This document shows, in pieces, positions 10,476-19,366 of a DNA stretch of 64,000 bases (positions within the stretch are counted from its first letter, which is position 1; every line of letters starts with the position of its first letter). The stretch comes from Siminovitchia fordii DSM 16014 = CIP 108821 (lineage in GTDB: Bacteria; Bacillota; Bacilli; Bacillales; Bacillaceae_C). Under the pieces are notes generated by a model. It was not told the origin of the DNA, made no database searches, and saw only the letters and a program-made list of their open reading frames with translations. The translations under genes were made by a program, and so were the position numbers. The stretch lies in NCBI RefSeq assembly GCF_000374565.1, contig NZ_KB894690.1, forward strand, positions 86,820 through 150,819, written 5' to 3'.

Positions 10476-12182
10476 ATGATGGCAGTATTAGAAAGGGAGA
10501 TTATCGAATCAATTCCGGGGACATATAATCTGGAAAACTATGATGCGCTACGACATACATTTTCATGGGATGACGCTGCCAAGGAACTAAGTTTTGCGAA
10601 GACCGGAAAACTCAATGCTGCCTATGAAACGATTGACCGGCATGTTGACGAAGGCAACGGCGAAAAAGTGGCTCTTCATTATATCAACGGTGACGAAAGG
10701 CGTTCACTGACATTTAAAGAAGTGAAAGAAAAAACAGATCATTACGCGAGAGTTTTAAAGAGTCATGGAGTTAAAAAAGGAGATAGGGTTTTTGTCTTTC
10801 TCCCGAAAACTCCTGAATGCTACATTTCCATTTTGGCCATTATCAAGATCGGTGCCATTGCCGGTCCTTTGTTTGAAGCTTTCATGGAAGAGGCCGTCAA
10901 AGACCGGATCAATGACTGCAAGGGGACTGTACTGATTACAGACAATGAGATGGTCAAACGTGTTCCGCAAAAAGAAATATCTTCGCTTCAAACGATTTTG
11001 GATGTCGAAGACATTGAAAATACAATTATTGATGGTAAAAACGATTGCGACTTGGTCGAGTGGGTGGATCCGGAAGATGGCATGCTCATTCATTATACGA
11101 GCGGATCGACTGGCAAGCCCAAAGGCGTGTTGCACGCACATCGCGTTGTGAGCCATCACTACGTATCAGGCAAGTGGGTGCTTGATGTGAAAGATGACGA
11201 TGTCTATTGGTGCACGTCCCATCCCGGCTGGGTGACTGGGAGCGTATACGGCCTTTTTGCTCCATGGTTGAATCGGGCAACAATCGTCATTCAAGGAGGC
11301 CGGTTCAAAGCTGAAAACTGGTACCAACTCATTCATGAATTTAAGGTGACGATCTGGTACAGTGCACCGACTGCTTTCAGAATGCTGCTTTCACAAGGCG
11401 ACGTCATTAAAAACTATGATCTTTCCTCATTGCGCCATGTGCTTAGTGTCGGCGAGCCCTTAAATCCTGAAGTAATCTACTGGGCATGGGAGCAGTTGGG
11501 TGTCCGCATCCATGACACGTGGTGGATGACCGAAACAGGCGGACACTTAATCGTCAATTTGCCGGCAGAGACGATTAAACCAGGTTCCATGGGACGTCCG
11601 TTCCCTGGCATTACAGTCGGCATATTGGATGAAGATGGCCAAGAGCTGCCGAGGGGCTCTGTAGGGCAGCTGGCGATTCGCACGCCGTGGCCCGGATTGA
11701 TGAAGGAGATCTGGGGCAACAAGGATAGATTTGACGCTTATTTCAGATATGAAGGATGGTATGTATCTGGGGACCTGGCTTATCAGGATGAAGATGGATA
11801 TGTGTTCTTCCAAAGCCGAGATGATGACATGATCAATTCTGCCGGTGAACGGATCGGGCCTTTTGAAGTTGAAAGCAAATTAATTGAGCATCCTGCAGTG
11901 GCCGAGGCAGGAGTAATCGGGAAGCCGGATCCCATCCGTGGTGAATTGGTGAAAGCTTTTATTACATTGAGACCAGGGTTTTCTGAATCGAAAGAACTGC
12001 TTGAGGAAATCCGTGTGTTTGTGAGAAACAACTTGGCTGCCCACGCTGCACCAAGGGAAATAGAAGTATTGAAGGAACTGCCAAAGACAGTGATAAGCGG
12101 AAAGATTTTACGCAGACAATTAAAAGAATGGGAGATTCAAAGAGCAGAGTCTGATAGATTTATGAGAAATGGGGGAAATTAG
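10476..12182 (+). CDS. AMP-forming acyl-CoA synthetase, acetyl-CoA synthetase-like
   Basis: Adenylate-forming ligase (568 aa) that should activate a carboxylic acid to an acyl-CoA through an acyl-AMP. Core motifs are TSGSTGKPKG (about residues 208-217), TWWMTETGG (about 348-356) and WYVSGDLA (about 429). The C-terminal catalytic lysine is Lys543 in LPKTVISGKILRR; the usual motif is PKTxSGK, so this copy appears to carry one extra residue. Its overall sequence is nearest acetate/propionate-type synthetases, but sitting directly after a sulfonate-type importer under S-boxes suggests a sulfur-containing acid. Good GGAGG ribosome site. ATG at 10476 or 10479. Confidence 0.88.
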   Translation: MMAVLEREIIESIPGTYNLENYDALRHTFSWDDAAKELSFAKTGKLNAAYETIDRHVDEGNGEKVALHYINGDERRSLTFKEVKEKTDHYARVLKSHGVKKGDRVFVFLPKTPECYISILAIIKIGAIAGPLFEAFMEEAVKDRINDCKGTVLITDNEMVKRVPQKEISSLQTILDVEDIENTIIDGKNDCDLVEWVDPEDGMLIHYTSGSTGKPKGVLHAHRVVSHHYVSGKWVLDVKDDDVYWCTSHPGWVTGSVYGLFAPWLNRATIVIQGGRFKAENWYQLIHEFKVTIWYSAPTAFRMLLSQGDVIKNYDLSSLRHVLSVGEPLNPEVIYWAWEQLGVRIHDTWWMTETGGHLIVNLPAETIKPGSMGRPFPGITVGILDEDGQELPRGSVGQLAIRTPWPGLMKEIWGNKDRFDAYFRYEGWYVSGDLAYQDEDGYVFFQSRDDDMINSAGERIGPFEVESKLIEHPAVAEAGVIGKPDPIRGELVKAFITLRPGFSESKELLEEIRVFVRNNLAAHAAPREIEVLKELPKTVISGKILRRQLKEWEIQRAESDRFMRNGGN

Positions 12183-12183
12183 A

Positions 12184-12894
12184 TTGACAGCGGCGACATT
12201 GACCCAGAGTAAAATCGGTGGAATTCATGCAATACCAGAGCTTGCACCTCAATGGAAAAAGTTGAACTTGGCGGAAATCTTAAAAAGAAGAGCCGCATTT
12301 GTTTCTATAAGCCAGAATAAATGCCTCTACGAGAGCGACGGGGCTCTCGGACACGAAAATCACCGCCAGCGCGGTAGCTTGCCGGCAACGATCAAAACGT
12401 TGAAGGCTGCAAGGAAAGCAAGCAATTTTGTTTCATTCAATTGGATCGGTTACAATATTTATCGTGGAAATGATCCTCAAAATATTTTCGACAAAGTCCA
12501 ATACGAGACATGGGTTGCAGGTTTGGATGTAACGGAAGAAAAAATCAAAAGAGACAATGAGTTGGTTGATGAATTACAGGAACTGGTTGAGCCGGATGAT
12601 CTCCAATTTCATGAATGTGCATTGCAGACCGCTTTTATCGGCACGCCCTTTCCGCTCGAATTAGCCAGGAAAAGGGTGGAGGTCATCGTATTTACAGGTG
12701 TCCACCTCGATTGGTGCATAGAAGGAAATGTCCGTCTGGCGCGTGACAACGGCTATTTGCCGATTGTAATCGGAGATGCGACAGGATGTGAAAAGCCAGA
12801 GCAGGAAGCAGCTGCCATGGAGCGGATCAATAGTATTTTTGCACCTGTCATATCATCCAATGACTTTGTGAAGTATCTTGAACACCCCATCTGA
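12184..12894 (+). CDS. Isochorismatase-like (cysteine hydrolase fold) protein, atypical active site
   Basis: A 236-aa protein whose second half fits the isochorismatase/nicotinamidase fold: VEVIVFTGVHLDWCIEGNVRLARDNGYLPIVIGDATG, with Cys in the position of the nucleophile. The two other triad positions do not look standard. The first strand reads AFVSISQNKC where VxDxQN is usual, and the region before AFIGT reads FHECALQ where a Lys is usual, so it may be a divergent enzyme or a non-hydrolytic binder. The TTG at 12184 is preferred because GGGGGA lies 7 bases before it; an ATG at 12169 would overlap the ligase gene and has no ribosome site. Sixth gene of the S-box operon. Confidence 0.7.
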   Translation: MTAATLTQSKIGGIHAIPELAPQWKKLNLAEILKRRAAFVSISQNKCLYESDGALGHENHRQRGSLPATIKTLKAARKASNFVSFNWIGYNIYRGNDPQNIFDKVQYETWVAGLDVTEEKIKRDNELVDELQELVEPDDLQFHECALQTAFIGTPFPLELARKRVEVIVFTGVHLDWCIEGNVRLARDNGYLPIVIGDATGCEKPEQEAAAMERINSIFAPVISSNDFVKYLEHPI

Positions 12895-12910
12895 GAGGAG
12901 GCTGGAAAAT

Positions 12911-13393
12911 ATGTTTGAAGTTAAAGCATACTCCGGAAATAAGCAGGAAGACTATCAATTGCTGCTGAAGCAATTAGATGCTTTATTGGACGGTGAAACG
13001 GACGAAACAGCATTGCTGGCCAATGCATCAGCACTATTAAATCAGTTTTTGGATAAAGTGAATTGGGTCGGCTTTTATGTGTGGAAAAATGATGAGCTTG
13101 TACTTGGTCCATTCCAGGGATTGCCGGCATGTACGCGAATTGCTTATGGGAAGGGCGTTTGCGGTGCTGCTGTAAAAGAAAAGAAAACACAACGGGTGGC
13201 AGATGTTCATCAGTTTCCTGGACATATCGCATGTGATGCAGCAAGCCGGTCGGAAATTGTCATCCCTATTATCGTAAATGGAAACATTTACGGGGTACTT
13301 GATATCGATAGCCCGATCACAGACCGATTTGACCACATTGATCAGAAATATCTTGAAGAATTTGTGAAAATTGTTGAGGATGTTTTAAAATAA
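12911..13393 (+). CDS. Free methionine-(R)-sulfoxide reductase (GAF-domain fRMsr)
   Basis: GAF-fold reductase (160 aa) that converts free L-methionine-(R)-sulfoxide to methionine using cysteine thiols. Cys74, Cys84 and Cys108 lie in LPACTRIAYGKGVCG and HIACDAASRSEI with the same spacing (10 and 24) as the three cysteines of E. coli fRMsr. N-terminal VNWVGFYVWKNDELVLGPFQG and SEIVIPIIVNGNIYGVLDIDS are family hallmarks. The ATG at 12911 follows GAGAGGAGG, only 16 bp after the isochorismatase-like gene. It is the last gene before a strong terminator, so methionine repair appears to be part of the S-box regulon here. Confidence 0.93.
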   Translation: MFEVKAYSGNKQEDYQLLLKQLDALLDGETDETALLANASALLNQFLDKVNWVGFYVWKNDELVLGPFQGLPACTRIAYGKGVCGAAVKEKKTQRVADVHQFPGHIACDAASRSEIVIPIIVNGNIYGVLDIDSPITDRFDHIDQKYLEEFVKIVEDVLK

Positions 13394-13425
13394 ATCGTTT
13401 AACATGGAGCTGACTAGACGACTAG

Positions 13426-13471
13426 AGGCCCTTTGTTCCATTTGAATGGATGGAGCAAAGGGCCTTTTTTT
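13426..13471 (+). terminator. Terminator of the S-box operon
   Basis: A 15-bp stem (AGGCCCTTTGTTCCA pairing with TGGAGCAAAGGGCCT, one G-T pair) is followed by seven T. It closes the transcription unit that starts at the tandem S-boxes. Confidence 0.95.
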
Positions 13472-13606
13472 ATCAAATGGCTATTGAGAAGAGTGGAAGA
13501 ATAGACTCTATGCCGAAGTAAACAATTTTTTCAAAACCAGAAATATCATGCGAAAGGGCTAAAAACCATTATATTTTAACTTTTTTCTTTCCGATTTGAG
13601 GTGATT

Positions 13607-13897
13607 ATGGTGAAAGATGGAGCATATCCAAACAAGGAAATATTCAGTTTACCAGATTTATATTTTTTCAAGTGGTGTGATCTAAAGTATGGGATTAATC
13701 GGGGTATCTACAATACAATCGATGCGCTCCTGCATGAAAAAGGTTATACAGATGTGTATGAGAGAAGGTTCATTTTGACCAGGTTTCTTGAACATTCATT
13801 GAAGCAGAATCTGTATGACGAAAAGATAAATGCTATAAAGTTTGGACGGGGAAACTTAACAATAAAAGTAAATGAGTTTGTAGAGGAGCACGCCTAG
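13607..13897 (+). CDS. Hypothetical protein of 96 residues upstream of a flavin monooxygenase
   Basis: A small basic protein (KEIFSLPDLYFFKWCDLKYGINRG, HEKGYTDVYERRFILTRFLEHS) with no recognised domain, signal or membrane segment. GAGGTG lies just before the start; ATG at 13607 and GTG at 13610 are both possible. It ends 35 bp before the LLM-class monooxygenase gene, and both run in the same direction, so they may be one unit. Function not inferred. Confidence 0.65.
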   Translation: MVKDGAYPNKEIFSLPDLYFFKWCDLKYGINRGIYNTIDALLHEKGYTDVYERRFILTRFLEHSLKQNLYDEKINAIKFGRGNLTIKVNEFVEEHA

Positions 13898-13932
13898 TCA
13901 TTTATAAAAACATACAAAGGAGAGGATGCTTT

Positions 13933-15315
13933 ATGACCAAAAAAAGAATATATCTTAATGCTTTCGAAATGAATTGTGTCGGACATCAGTCACCCGGCTT
14001 ATGGAGACATCCAGAAGATCAATCTGAGCGGTATAAAGATCTTAACTATTGGGTTGATCTTGCAAAAACCTTGGAAAAAGGATGCTTCGATGGAATGTTC
14101 ATTGCAGATGTCATCGGTATTTATGATGTGTATGGCGATGATAAGGCGACGACTCTCAGGGAAGCAACGCAGGTTCCTGTAAATGATCCGATGATGCTTG
14201 TTTCGGCGATGGCACATGCTACCGAGCATATAGGGTTCGGTATTACATGCTCAACGACATTCGAACATCCTTATACATTCGCCAGAAGAATGTCGACGTT
14301 GGATCATTTGACAAAAGGACGCATCGCGTGGAATATTGTCACTTCCTATTTGGAGAGCGGTACAAAAAATATTGATATTGGGGACAAATTCCAACATAGT
14401 GAACGATATGCCATCGCTGATGAGTATATGGAAGTCTGCTATAAACTATGGGAAGGCAGCTGGGAAGAGGATGCGGTCCAAAGGGATAAAGATGGGGGTA
14501 TCTTTACCGATCCGGATAAGGTACATGGGATAGAACACCATGGAAAATATTTTGATGTACCAGGCATCCATTTATGTGAACCATCGCCCCAAAGGACTCC
14601 CGTTTTATATCAAGCGGGCGGATCGCCCACTGGCAGGAAGTTTGCAGCAAAGCATGCGGAATGTACCTTTGTTTCTGGACCGGCCCAAGGCCCGATAGCA
14701 TCTTATGTCAAGGATTTGAGGAAGCTTGCGGAATATGAAGGCAGAGATCCGGAAAGCATAAAAATATTCGCCTTGATGACGCCAATTGTGGGCCGGACTG
14801 AGGAAGAAGCATGGAGGAAATATGATGAGCTTACTAAATATATCAGCTATGATGGAGCATTGGCTTTAGTAGGCGGTTGGACCGGCATCGACTTTTCCGG
14901 GTATCATCCTGATGATGAAATAGAATACATTGAAACAAATGCCATAAAGTCATGGTTAAAAATGCTGACTGCGTCAAAGCCTGATAAAAAATGGACAGTT
15001 AGGGAACTTGCAAATTTTGTAGGAGTAGGCGGGATGGGGCCCGTAGCTGTCGGCACCCCTGAGCAAATTGCGGATACATTAGAAATGTGGGTGGAAGAAA
15101 CAGATATTGATGGATTCAATCTCGCATATGCTTTGGCACCTGGAACTTTCAAGGATTTTGTTGAACTTGTCACACCTGAGCTCCAAAGAAGAGGAGTTTT
15201 AAAAAAGGAATATGCCGAAGGGACCTTTCGGGAAAAATTATTCGGTAAAGGAAATGCACGTTTACCGGAAGAACATCCTGGAACGGGGTATCGAAGAAAT
15301 GTTATGCATGTGTGA
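13933..15315 (+). CDS. LLM-class flavin-dependent monooxygenase (NtaA/SnaA/DszA family)
   Basis: A 460-aa FMNH2-dependent monooxygenase of the nitrilotriacetate/dibenzothiophene/pristinamycin branch of the luciferase-like fold. The N-terminus YLNAFEMNCVGHQSPGLW, FDGMFIADVIGIYDVYGD, ITCSTTFEHPYTFARRMSTLDHLTKGRIAWNIVTSY and PVLYQAGGSPTGRKFAAKHAE are characteristic and the length is normal. Such enzymes need a separate NAD(P)H:FMN reductase, which is not adjacent. AAAGGAGAGG precedes the ATG. Nearness to the sulfur operon is suggestive (relatives desulfurise sulfones or sulfonates) but a terminator separates them, so the link is inference. Confidence 0.88.
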   Translation: MTKKRIYLNAFEMNCVGHQSPGLWRHPEDQSERYKDLNYWVDLAKTLEKGCFDGMFIADVIGIYDVYGDDKATTLREATQVPVNDPMMLVSAMAHATEHIGFGITCSTTFEHPYTFARRMSTLDHLTKGRIAWNIVTSYLESGTKNIDIGDKFQHSERYAIADEYMEVCYKLWEGSWEEDAVQRDKDGGIFTDPDKVHGIEHHGKYFDVPGIHLCEPSPQRTPVLYQAGGSPTGRKFAAKHAECTFVSGPAQGPIASYVKDLRKLAEYEGRDPESIKIFALMTPIVGRTEEEAWRKYDELTKYISYDGALALVGGWTGIDFSGYHPDDEIEYIETNAIKSWLKMLTASKPDKKWTVRELANFVGVGGMGPVAVGTPEQIADTLEMWVEETDIDGFNLAYALAPGTFKDFVELVTPELQRRGVLKKEYAEGTFREKLFGKGNARLPEEHPGTGYRRNVMHV

Positions 15316-15473
15316 TGGGAGTAGAAAAATCCGGACAATCTCATTTGTTAATTAAGTATATTTTCGTTCAATCGGCTTGATTTCGGAGGCGGCACCTCGG
15401 TCGACTAAAATCCATCAGGTTTATTTAATTCTCTACTTTTCGGAAAATACATCAATTCGCCCTTTCAAAACGA

Positions 15474-15503
15474 TTGACTTCGCTATGGCTTACAGATTAT
15501 ATT
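15474..15503 (+). promoter_or_regulatory. SigA-type promoter of the MFS pump gene
   Basis: TTGACT at 15474 and TATATT at 15498 are 18 bp apart, about 40 bases before the start codon. A small inverted repeat (TTCTTAT/ATAAGAA) lies between the -10 and the ribosome site. The rest of 15316-15473 shows no gene. Confidence 0.6.
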
Positions 15504-15540
15504 GTTTCTTATATATCTCCAAATAAGAAGGAGAAGGCAT

Positions 15541-16695
15541 ATGAAAAACAATAATATGACTTTAACGATTTTACTTACAAATCTTTTTATAGCCTTTTTA
15601 GGAATCGGGCTAGTTATTCCAGTGCTGCCGACCATCATGAACGAATTGAATTTATCGGGATCTGTTGTGGGGAACCTTGTTGCGGCTTTCGCTGTGATGC
15701 AGTTGATCACATCCCCGATTGCCGGCCGCTGGGCGGACAAATTTGGACGCAAAAAAATGATTGTTTCCGGTTTGTTCATTTTCAGTCTTTCCGAATTGCT
15801 ATTCGGGCTTGGCAAAACAGTGGAAGTTCTCTTTGCTTCACGTTTACTTGGTGGTATAAGTGCAGCTTTTATCATGCCTGCTGTTACGGCATTTATTGCG
15901 GATATTACAACTATGGAAACGAGACCGAAAGCACTTGGCTATATGTCGGCCGCCATATCGACCGGTTTTATTATCGGGCCCGGACTTGGTGGGTTTTTAG
16001 CTGAAATCTCGACGCGCCTTCCGTTCTTTACAGCTGCAGTATTTGCCTTGATAGCAGCAGTTTTATCAATGGTCACTCTTCGCGAGCCAGAGCGGAATAT
16101 GGAAGAAGCAGCGACGGGTCAAAAAGCCGGAATCAAACGCATTTTTATTCCGATGTATTTCTACGCTTTCCTGATTATTTTAATAACGGCTTTCGGTTTG
16201 GCCGCCTTTGAGTCATTGTTTTCCCTGTTTGTCGACCACAAATTCTCCTTTACTCCCAAGGATATCGCAATTGTCATTACGGGAGGGGCCATAGTCGGGG
16301 CGGTTGCACAGGTCTTATTTTTCGATCGTTTGACGAAATACCTTGGAGAGATCGGACTGATCCGTTACTGTCTGATCCTTTCAGTCATACTCGTATTTCT
16401 CATGACAACAGTCAATTCATATATGCACATCCTTATTGTCACATTTATCATCTTTGTCGGCTTTGATCTGATTCGCCCGGCAGTTACATCCTATTTATCC
16501 AAAATTGCCGGCGATGAGCAGGGATTTGTGGGCGGGATGAACTCAATGTTCACAAGCATTGGAAATGTCTTGGGTCCTGTTGTAGGAGGAATCTTATTTG
16601 ATGTTGATTTAGACTATCCGTTTTATTTTTCAGCGATCTTCTTACTGGTAGGTGTCGTGATTGCATTTGTTTGGAAAAAACCTGCGAATTTATAA
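15541..16695 (+). CDS. MFS multidrug-type efflux transporter (NorA/Bmr-like)
   Basis: Membrane transporter of 384 aa with about 12 hydrophobic segments. The loop 2-3 motif is GRWADKFGRKKMIVSG, and motif C of drug/H+ antiporters is seen in SAAISTGFIIGPGLGGFLAE. SLYFLVDHKF-like FSLFVDHKFSFTPKDIAIVITGG is typical of the Bmr/NorA branch. ATG at 15541 is chosen because AAGGAGAAGG is immediately upstream. It has its own promoter and terminator, hence monocistronic. The drug or metabolite exported is unknown. Confidence 0.87.
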   Translation: MKNNNMTLTILLTNLFIAFLGIGLVIPVLPTIMNELNLSGSVVGNLVAAFAVMQLITSPIAGRWADKFGRKKMIVSGLFIFSLSELLFGLGKTVEVLFASRLLGGISAAFIMPAVTAFIADITTMETRPKALGYMSAAISTGFIIGPGLGGFLAEISTRLPFFTAAVFALIAAVLSMVTLREPERNMEEAATGQKAGIKRIFIPMYFYAFLIILITAFGLAAFESLFSLFVDHKFSFTPKDIAIVITGGAIVGAVAQVLFFDRLTKYLGEIGLIRYCLILSVILVFLMTTVNSYMHILIVTFIIFVGFDLIRPAVTSYLSKIAGDEQGFVGGMNSMFTSIGNVLGPVVGGILFDVDLDYPFYFSAIFLLVGVVIAFVWKKPANL

Positions 16696-16728
16696 GTGCT
16701 CCTGTCAAGGCGGCAGGAGCACTTTTCT
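16694..16728 (+). terminator. Terminator after the MFS pump gene
   Basis: AAGTGCTCCTG and CAGGAGCACTT form an 11-bp stem that overlaps the end of the stop codon; only a short T run (TTTTC) follows. Confidence 0.8.
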
Positions 16729-17148
16729 TATCTAAATCAGAGGGAGAGTTGAGAAGCTAGTTTACGTACACCAAGGGGATTTGTGGGTTGACAGTGTGGG
16801 ATTTGAACTGACAAGCGGCGCAGAAACAGTAAAACAGTAAATGAAAAAAGTGAAATTGACCTGATTATTCAGTATTCAACAAAGATTACGCCGGAACTTT
16901 CAAAGATACTTCTAAATCTATTGTAAATCTATTGGATAAAATGCCAATAAAAACAGATATACAGATTGAAATGAAGGACAGTTCATTTGTCTGAAGGGAA
17001 GCAATATTATTTCGAACATCGGATGGTCCGGTGTTGAAAAGAGTTTGAAACAAGTAATTTTGTTGAGTATTTCAATGTTTATTCCCACAAACAGAGGCGT
17101 GCCTCTGTTTTGTTATGCAAAATCAAAAAATGCCTTCTCCACAGTTCT
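16729..17148 (+). other. Non-coding stretch with a possible gene remnant and orphan terminator
   Basis: No open gene is supported. Short open pieces (for example EIDLIIQYSTKITPELSKILL near 16850, and another near 16940) look like a decayed gene but match nothing I recognise. A hairpin with T run at 17087-17114 (ACAGAGGC/GCCTCTGT) has no intact gene upstream, which fits the idea that a gene once stood here. Confidence 0.35.
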
Positions 17149-17149
17149 T

Positions 17150-17182
17150 TGACATCTTCCTGACATCTATTCATGATATAGT
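17150..17182 (+). promoter_or_regulatory. Response-regulator-type promoter, direct repeats plus -10
   Basis: TGACATCT occurs at 17150 and 17161 (11-bp period, same face of the helix), with TATAGT at 17177 and no correctly spaced -35. The same elements at the same distances precede the HtrA-like protease gene at 19367-19399. This suggests that the response regulator just downstream binds the repeats and activates both promoters. Confidence 0.6.
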
Positions 17183-17227
17183 GAATGGATTAGCAGCTTT
17201 ATTCTCAAAGGATGTTGGTGGTGGAGA

Positions 17228-17908
17228 ATGAAAACTATATTAATTGTAGAAGATGAATATCCCATCAATCAGGTTCTAAAAGTATATTTAAGAAAAGCGA
17301 ATTTTGATACCGAGTCTGCTTCAAGCGGGCTAGAAGCATTGGAAAAGTTCGAAATAGCCAAACCCGATCTTGTGCTGTTGGACGTCATGCTTCCGGAATT
17401 GAGCGGCTGGGAAGTTTTACAGGAAATCAGAAGAAAGAGCGATTGCCCCGTCATTATGTTGACGGCACTCGGAGATGTGAATTACAGACTGGACGGTTTA
17501 AATAAAGGGGCTGATGACTATATTTCCAAGCCGTTTGTGGGGGAGGAGGTTGTTGCAAGGGTGAAAGCAGTGTTGCGAAGGACTGAGAAAAACGGCAATC
17601 CGGTCAAACGGTATGGAGGATTGGAGATCGATTTACAGGGCCACCGTGTGGAATTGAATGGGAAATCAATCCAGTTGACGCCCCGGGACTTATCGCTGCT
17701 GATTTTTCTTGCAAAGTATCCAAATCAAACGTTCACAAGGGATCAACTGATAGAAAAAGTGTGGGGATGGGAATATGAAGGCAGCGACCGTGCGGTAGAC
17801 CTATCCATCAAACGATTAAGGAAGTCGCTGAAGGATTGGCCTGCTGAACATGGGGAAATTCGAACACTCCGGGGATTGGGGTATCAGCTTAGTGTCCGGC
17901 ATGTATAA
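17228..17908 (+). CDS. Two-component response regulator, OmpR/PhoB family
   Basis: A 226-aa DNA-binding response regulator. The receiver domain (about 1-120) has the acidic pair in VEDEY, the phospho-acceptor Asp52 in LVLLDVMLPE, Thr in IMLTAL and Lys in SKPF. The C-terminal winged helix (about 130-226) contains LTPRDLSLLIFLAKYPNQTFTRDQL and DRAVDLSIKRLRKSLKDW. GGTGGTGG is a weak ribosome site. The end overlaps the kinase gene by 8 bp. A protease gene with matching promoter repeats lies directly downstream, so this pair is probably a cell-envelope stress system, analogous to CssRS-HtrA of B. subtilis but not clearly orthologous. Confidence 0.92.
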   Translation: MKTILIVEDEYPINQVLKVYLRKANFDTESASSGLEALEKFEIAKPDLVLLDVMLPELSGWEVLQEIRRKSDCPVIMLTALGDVNYRLDGLNKGADDYISKPFVGEEVVARVKAVLRRTEKNGNPVKRYGGLEIDLQGHRVELNGKSIQLTPRDLSLLIFLAKYPNQTFTRDQLIEKVWGWEYEGSDRAVDLSIKRLRKSLKDWPAEHGEIRTLRGLGYQLSVRHV

Positions 17909-19310
17909 AAAAAAGATACCGCTGCAACGGTATTGGACAACCAGGTATTTGCTCACTATCTTAATCGGCCTGATCATTATGGCTGTCGTTTCGGCTCTAT
18001 GGATCCGGCATACGACATTGGAAAATCGGCTGCATATGATGGAGTTTATGGCTGCAGAAACCGCAAACAGGTTGGTGGCCAATGAGGAACCGGTTATTCC
18101 TCCATTGAATGAGGTCCCCGGTCTGTTTTCAGAACGTGGACATCTAATGGATATGGAGAGCAGTCCTTCCATCTATATTGCTGACTTAAGAGGAAACGTC
18201 CTGGCCAATAATCGCCCGCAAAGTTCTTTAAAACAGTTTGATTTATCCTTACTTAATCATTCGAAAGAAGTGATAAAACTTTCGGAAGGAAAAGAGCACG
18301 AGCCTTTTTATGTTGTGAAGAAGCCGATAGAGTTTGATTCTGTATCACTTGGATGGGTTGTGATCACTGAGACGGAAGCCAACCTGACAAAAGTGAATCA
18401 AGAATATCAGCAGCTTACCATCATGATTGTCACTCTTGCTCTCCTTGGCTGGGGAGCCGTCTATATTTTATCAAGGAAATTATCCAAACCGATCAAAGAA
18501 GTATCAAAAGCTGCCGAACAGGTACGGAAAGGCAATTATGAAGTAGATCTTCCAAGTGATGCAAAGGCGGAAGAAGTGGATGAATTGATCCATTCTTTTA
18601 AAGAAATGTCCCAGCAGCTGCAAAGGCTTGAAACGATCCGTACAGAATTGCTTGCAGGGGTTACCCACGAATTGAAGACGCCTGTCACTTCAATTAGCGG
18701 ACTTTTGCAGGCTATTGATGAGGAGGTCGTAAACGGGGAAGAGGCAAGGGAGTTTTTGAAAATTACTTTAAAAGAAACGGCAAAAATGAGAACAATGGTG
18801 GAAGATTTATTGGCTTTCAATTCGTTTGCGGCCAACGCTGTTCCTTTAAAGATGGAAAAACATTCAATCAATAAGCTTGTAACAGATTCGGTGTACCAAT
18901 GGGAGGCTGGGCAGACGGTTGACGGGCTGACTGTTGAAGTGAAATTGTTTCATAATGACGCTATTATCCATGTTGATGCTGTACGACTGCAGCAAATCAT
19001 GACAAACCTTTTGAATAACGCCAAGCAGTCAATTGTTCCCCCGGGAAAAATCGAAGTTGGAATCACGGAATCTGCAGAAACACTTCAGATTGATATCAGG
19101 GATACTGGTGAAGGGATTCCAAAAGAAGAGCAGACGCTTATTTTTGAACGGTTTTATCGAGGCCATGGGAAAAAATATAAAGTTGGAGGCCTTGGACTAG
19201 GACTCCCTTTCAGCAAAATGATGGCACAGGCAATGAATGGAGATTTAGAGTTGATTGAAAGTACACCTTTGGGGACTGTCTTCCGGATCAGACTTCCGAA
19301 AATAGATTAG
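17901..19310 (+). CDS. Sensor histidine kinase paired with the preceding regulator
   Basis: Membrane kinase of 469 aa. Two transmembrane segments (about residues 14-34 and 174-194) flank an extracytoplasmic sensor region of about 140 residues that includes PSIYIADLRGNVLANNRP, reminiscent of PAS-like sensors. A HAMP linker (KLSKPIKEVSKAAEQVRKGNYEVDL) follows, then the phospho-acceptor His256 in VTHELKTPVTSISG, the N-box NLLNNAKQSI, the G1 box DTGEGI and the G2 box GLGLGL. ATG at 17901 overlaps the regulator stop; the usual translational coupling of such pairs. Confidence 0.92.
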   Translation: MYKKKIPLQRYWTTRYLLTILIGLIIMAVVSALWIRHTTLENRLHMMEFMAAETANRLVANEEPVIPPLNEVPGLFSERGHLMDMESSPSIYIADLRGNVLANNRPQSSLKQFDLSLLNHSKEVIKLSEGKEHEPFYVVKKPIEFDSVSLGWVVITETEANLTKVNQEYQQLTIMIVTLALLGWGAVYILSRKLSKPIKEVSKAAEQVRKGNYEVDLPSDAKAEEVDELIHSFKEMSQQLQRLETIRTELLAGVTHELKTPVTSISGLLQAIDEEVVNGEEAREFLKITLKETAKMRTMVEDLLAFNSFAANAVPLKMEKHSINKLVTDSVYQWEAGQTVDGLTVEVKLFHNDAIIHVDAVRLQQIMTNLLNNAKQSIVPPGKIEVGITESAETLQIDIRDTGEGIPKEEQTLIFERFYRGHGKKYKVGGLGLGLPFSKMMAQAMNGDLELIESTPLGTVFRIRLPKID

Positions 19311-19321
19311 GTTTTTGATGT

Positions 19322-19350
19322 TACTGCCGTTTTTGCGGCAGTTTTTTTTA
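19322..19350 (+). terminator. Terminator after the two-component operon
   Basis: ACTGCCG/CGGCAGT stem with a five-base loop and a run of eight T, starting 11 bases after the kinase stop codon. It separates the kinase from the protease, which has its own promoter. Confidence 0.92.
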
Positions 19351-19366
19351 TGTGAAAAAGTTTACC

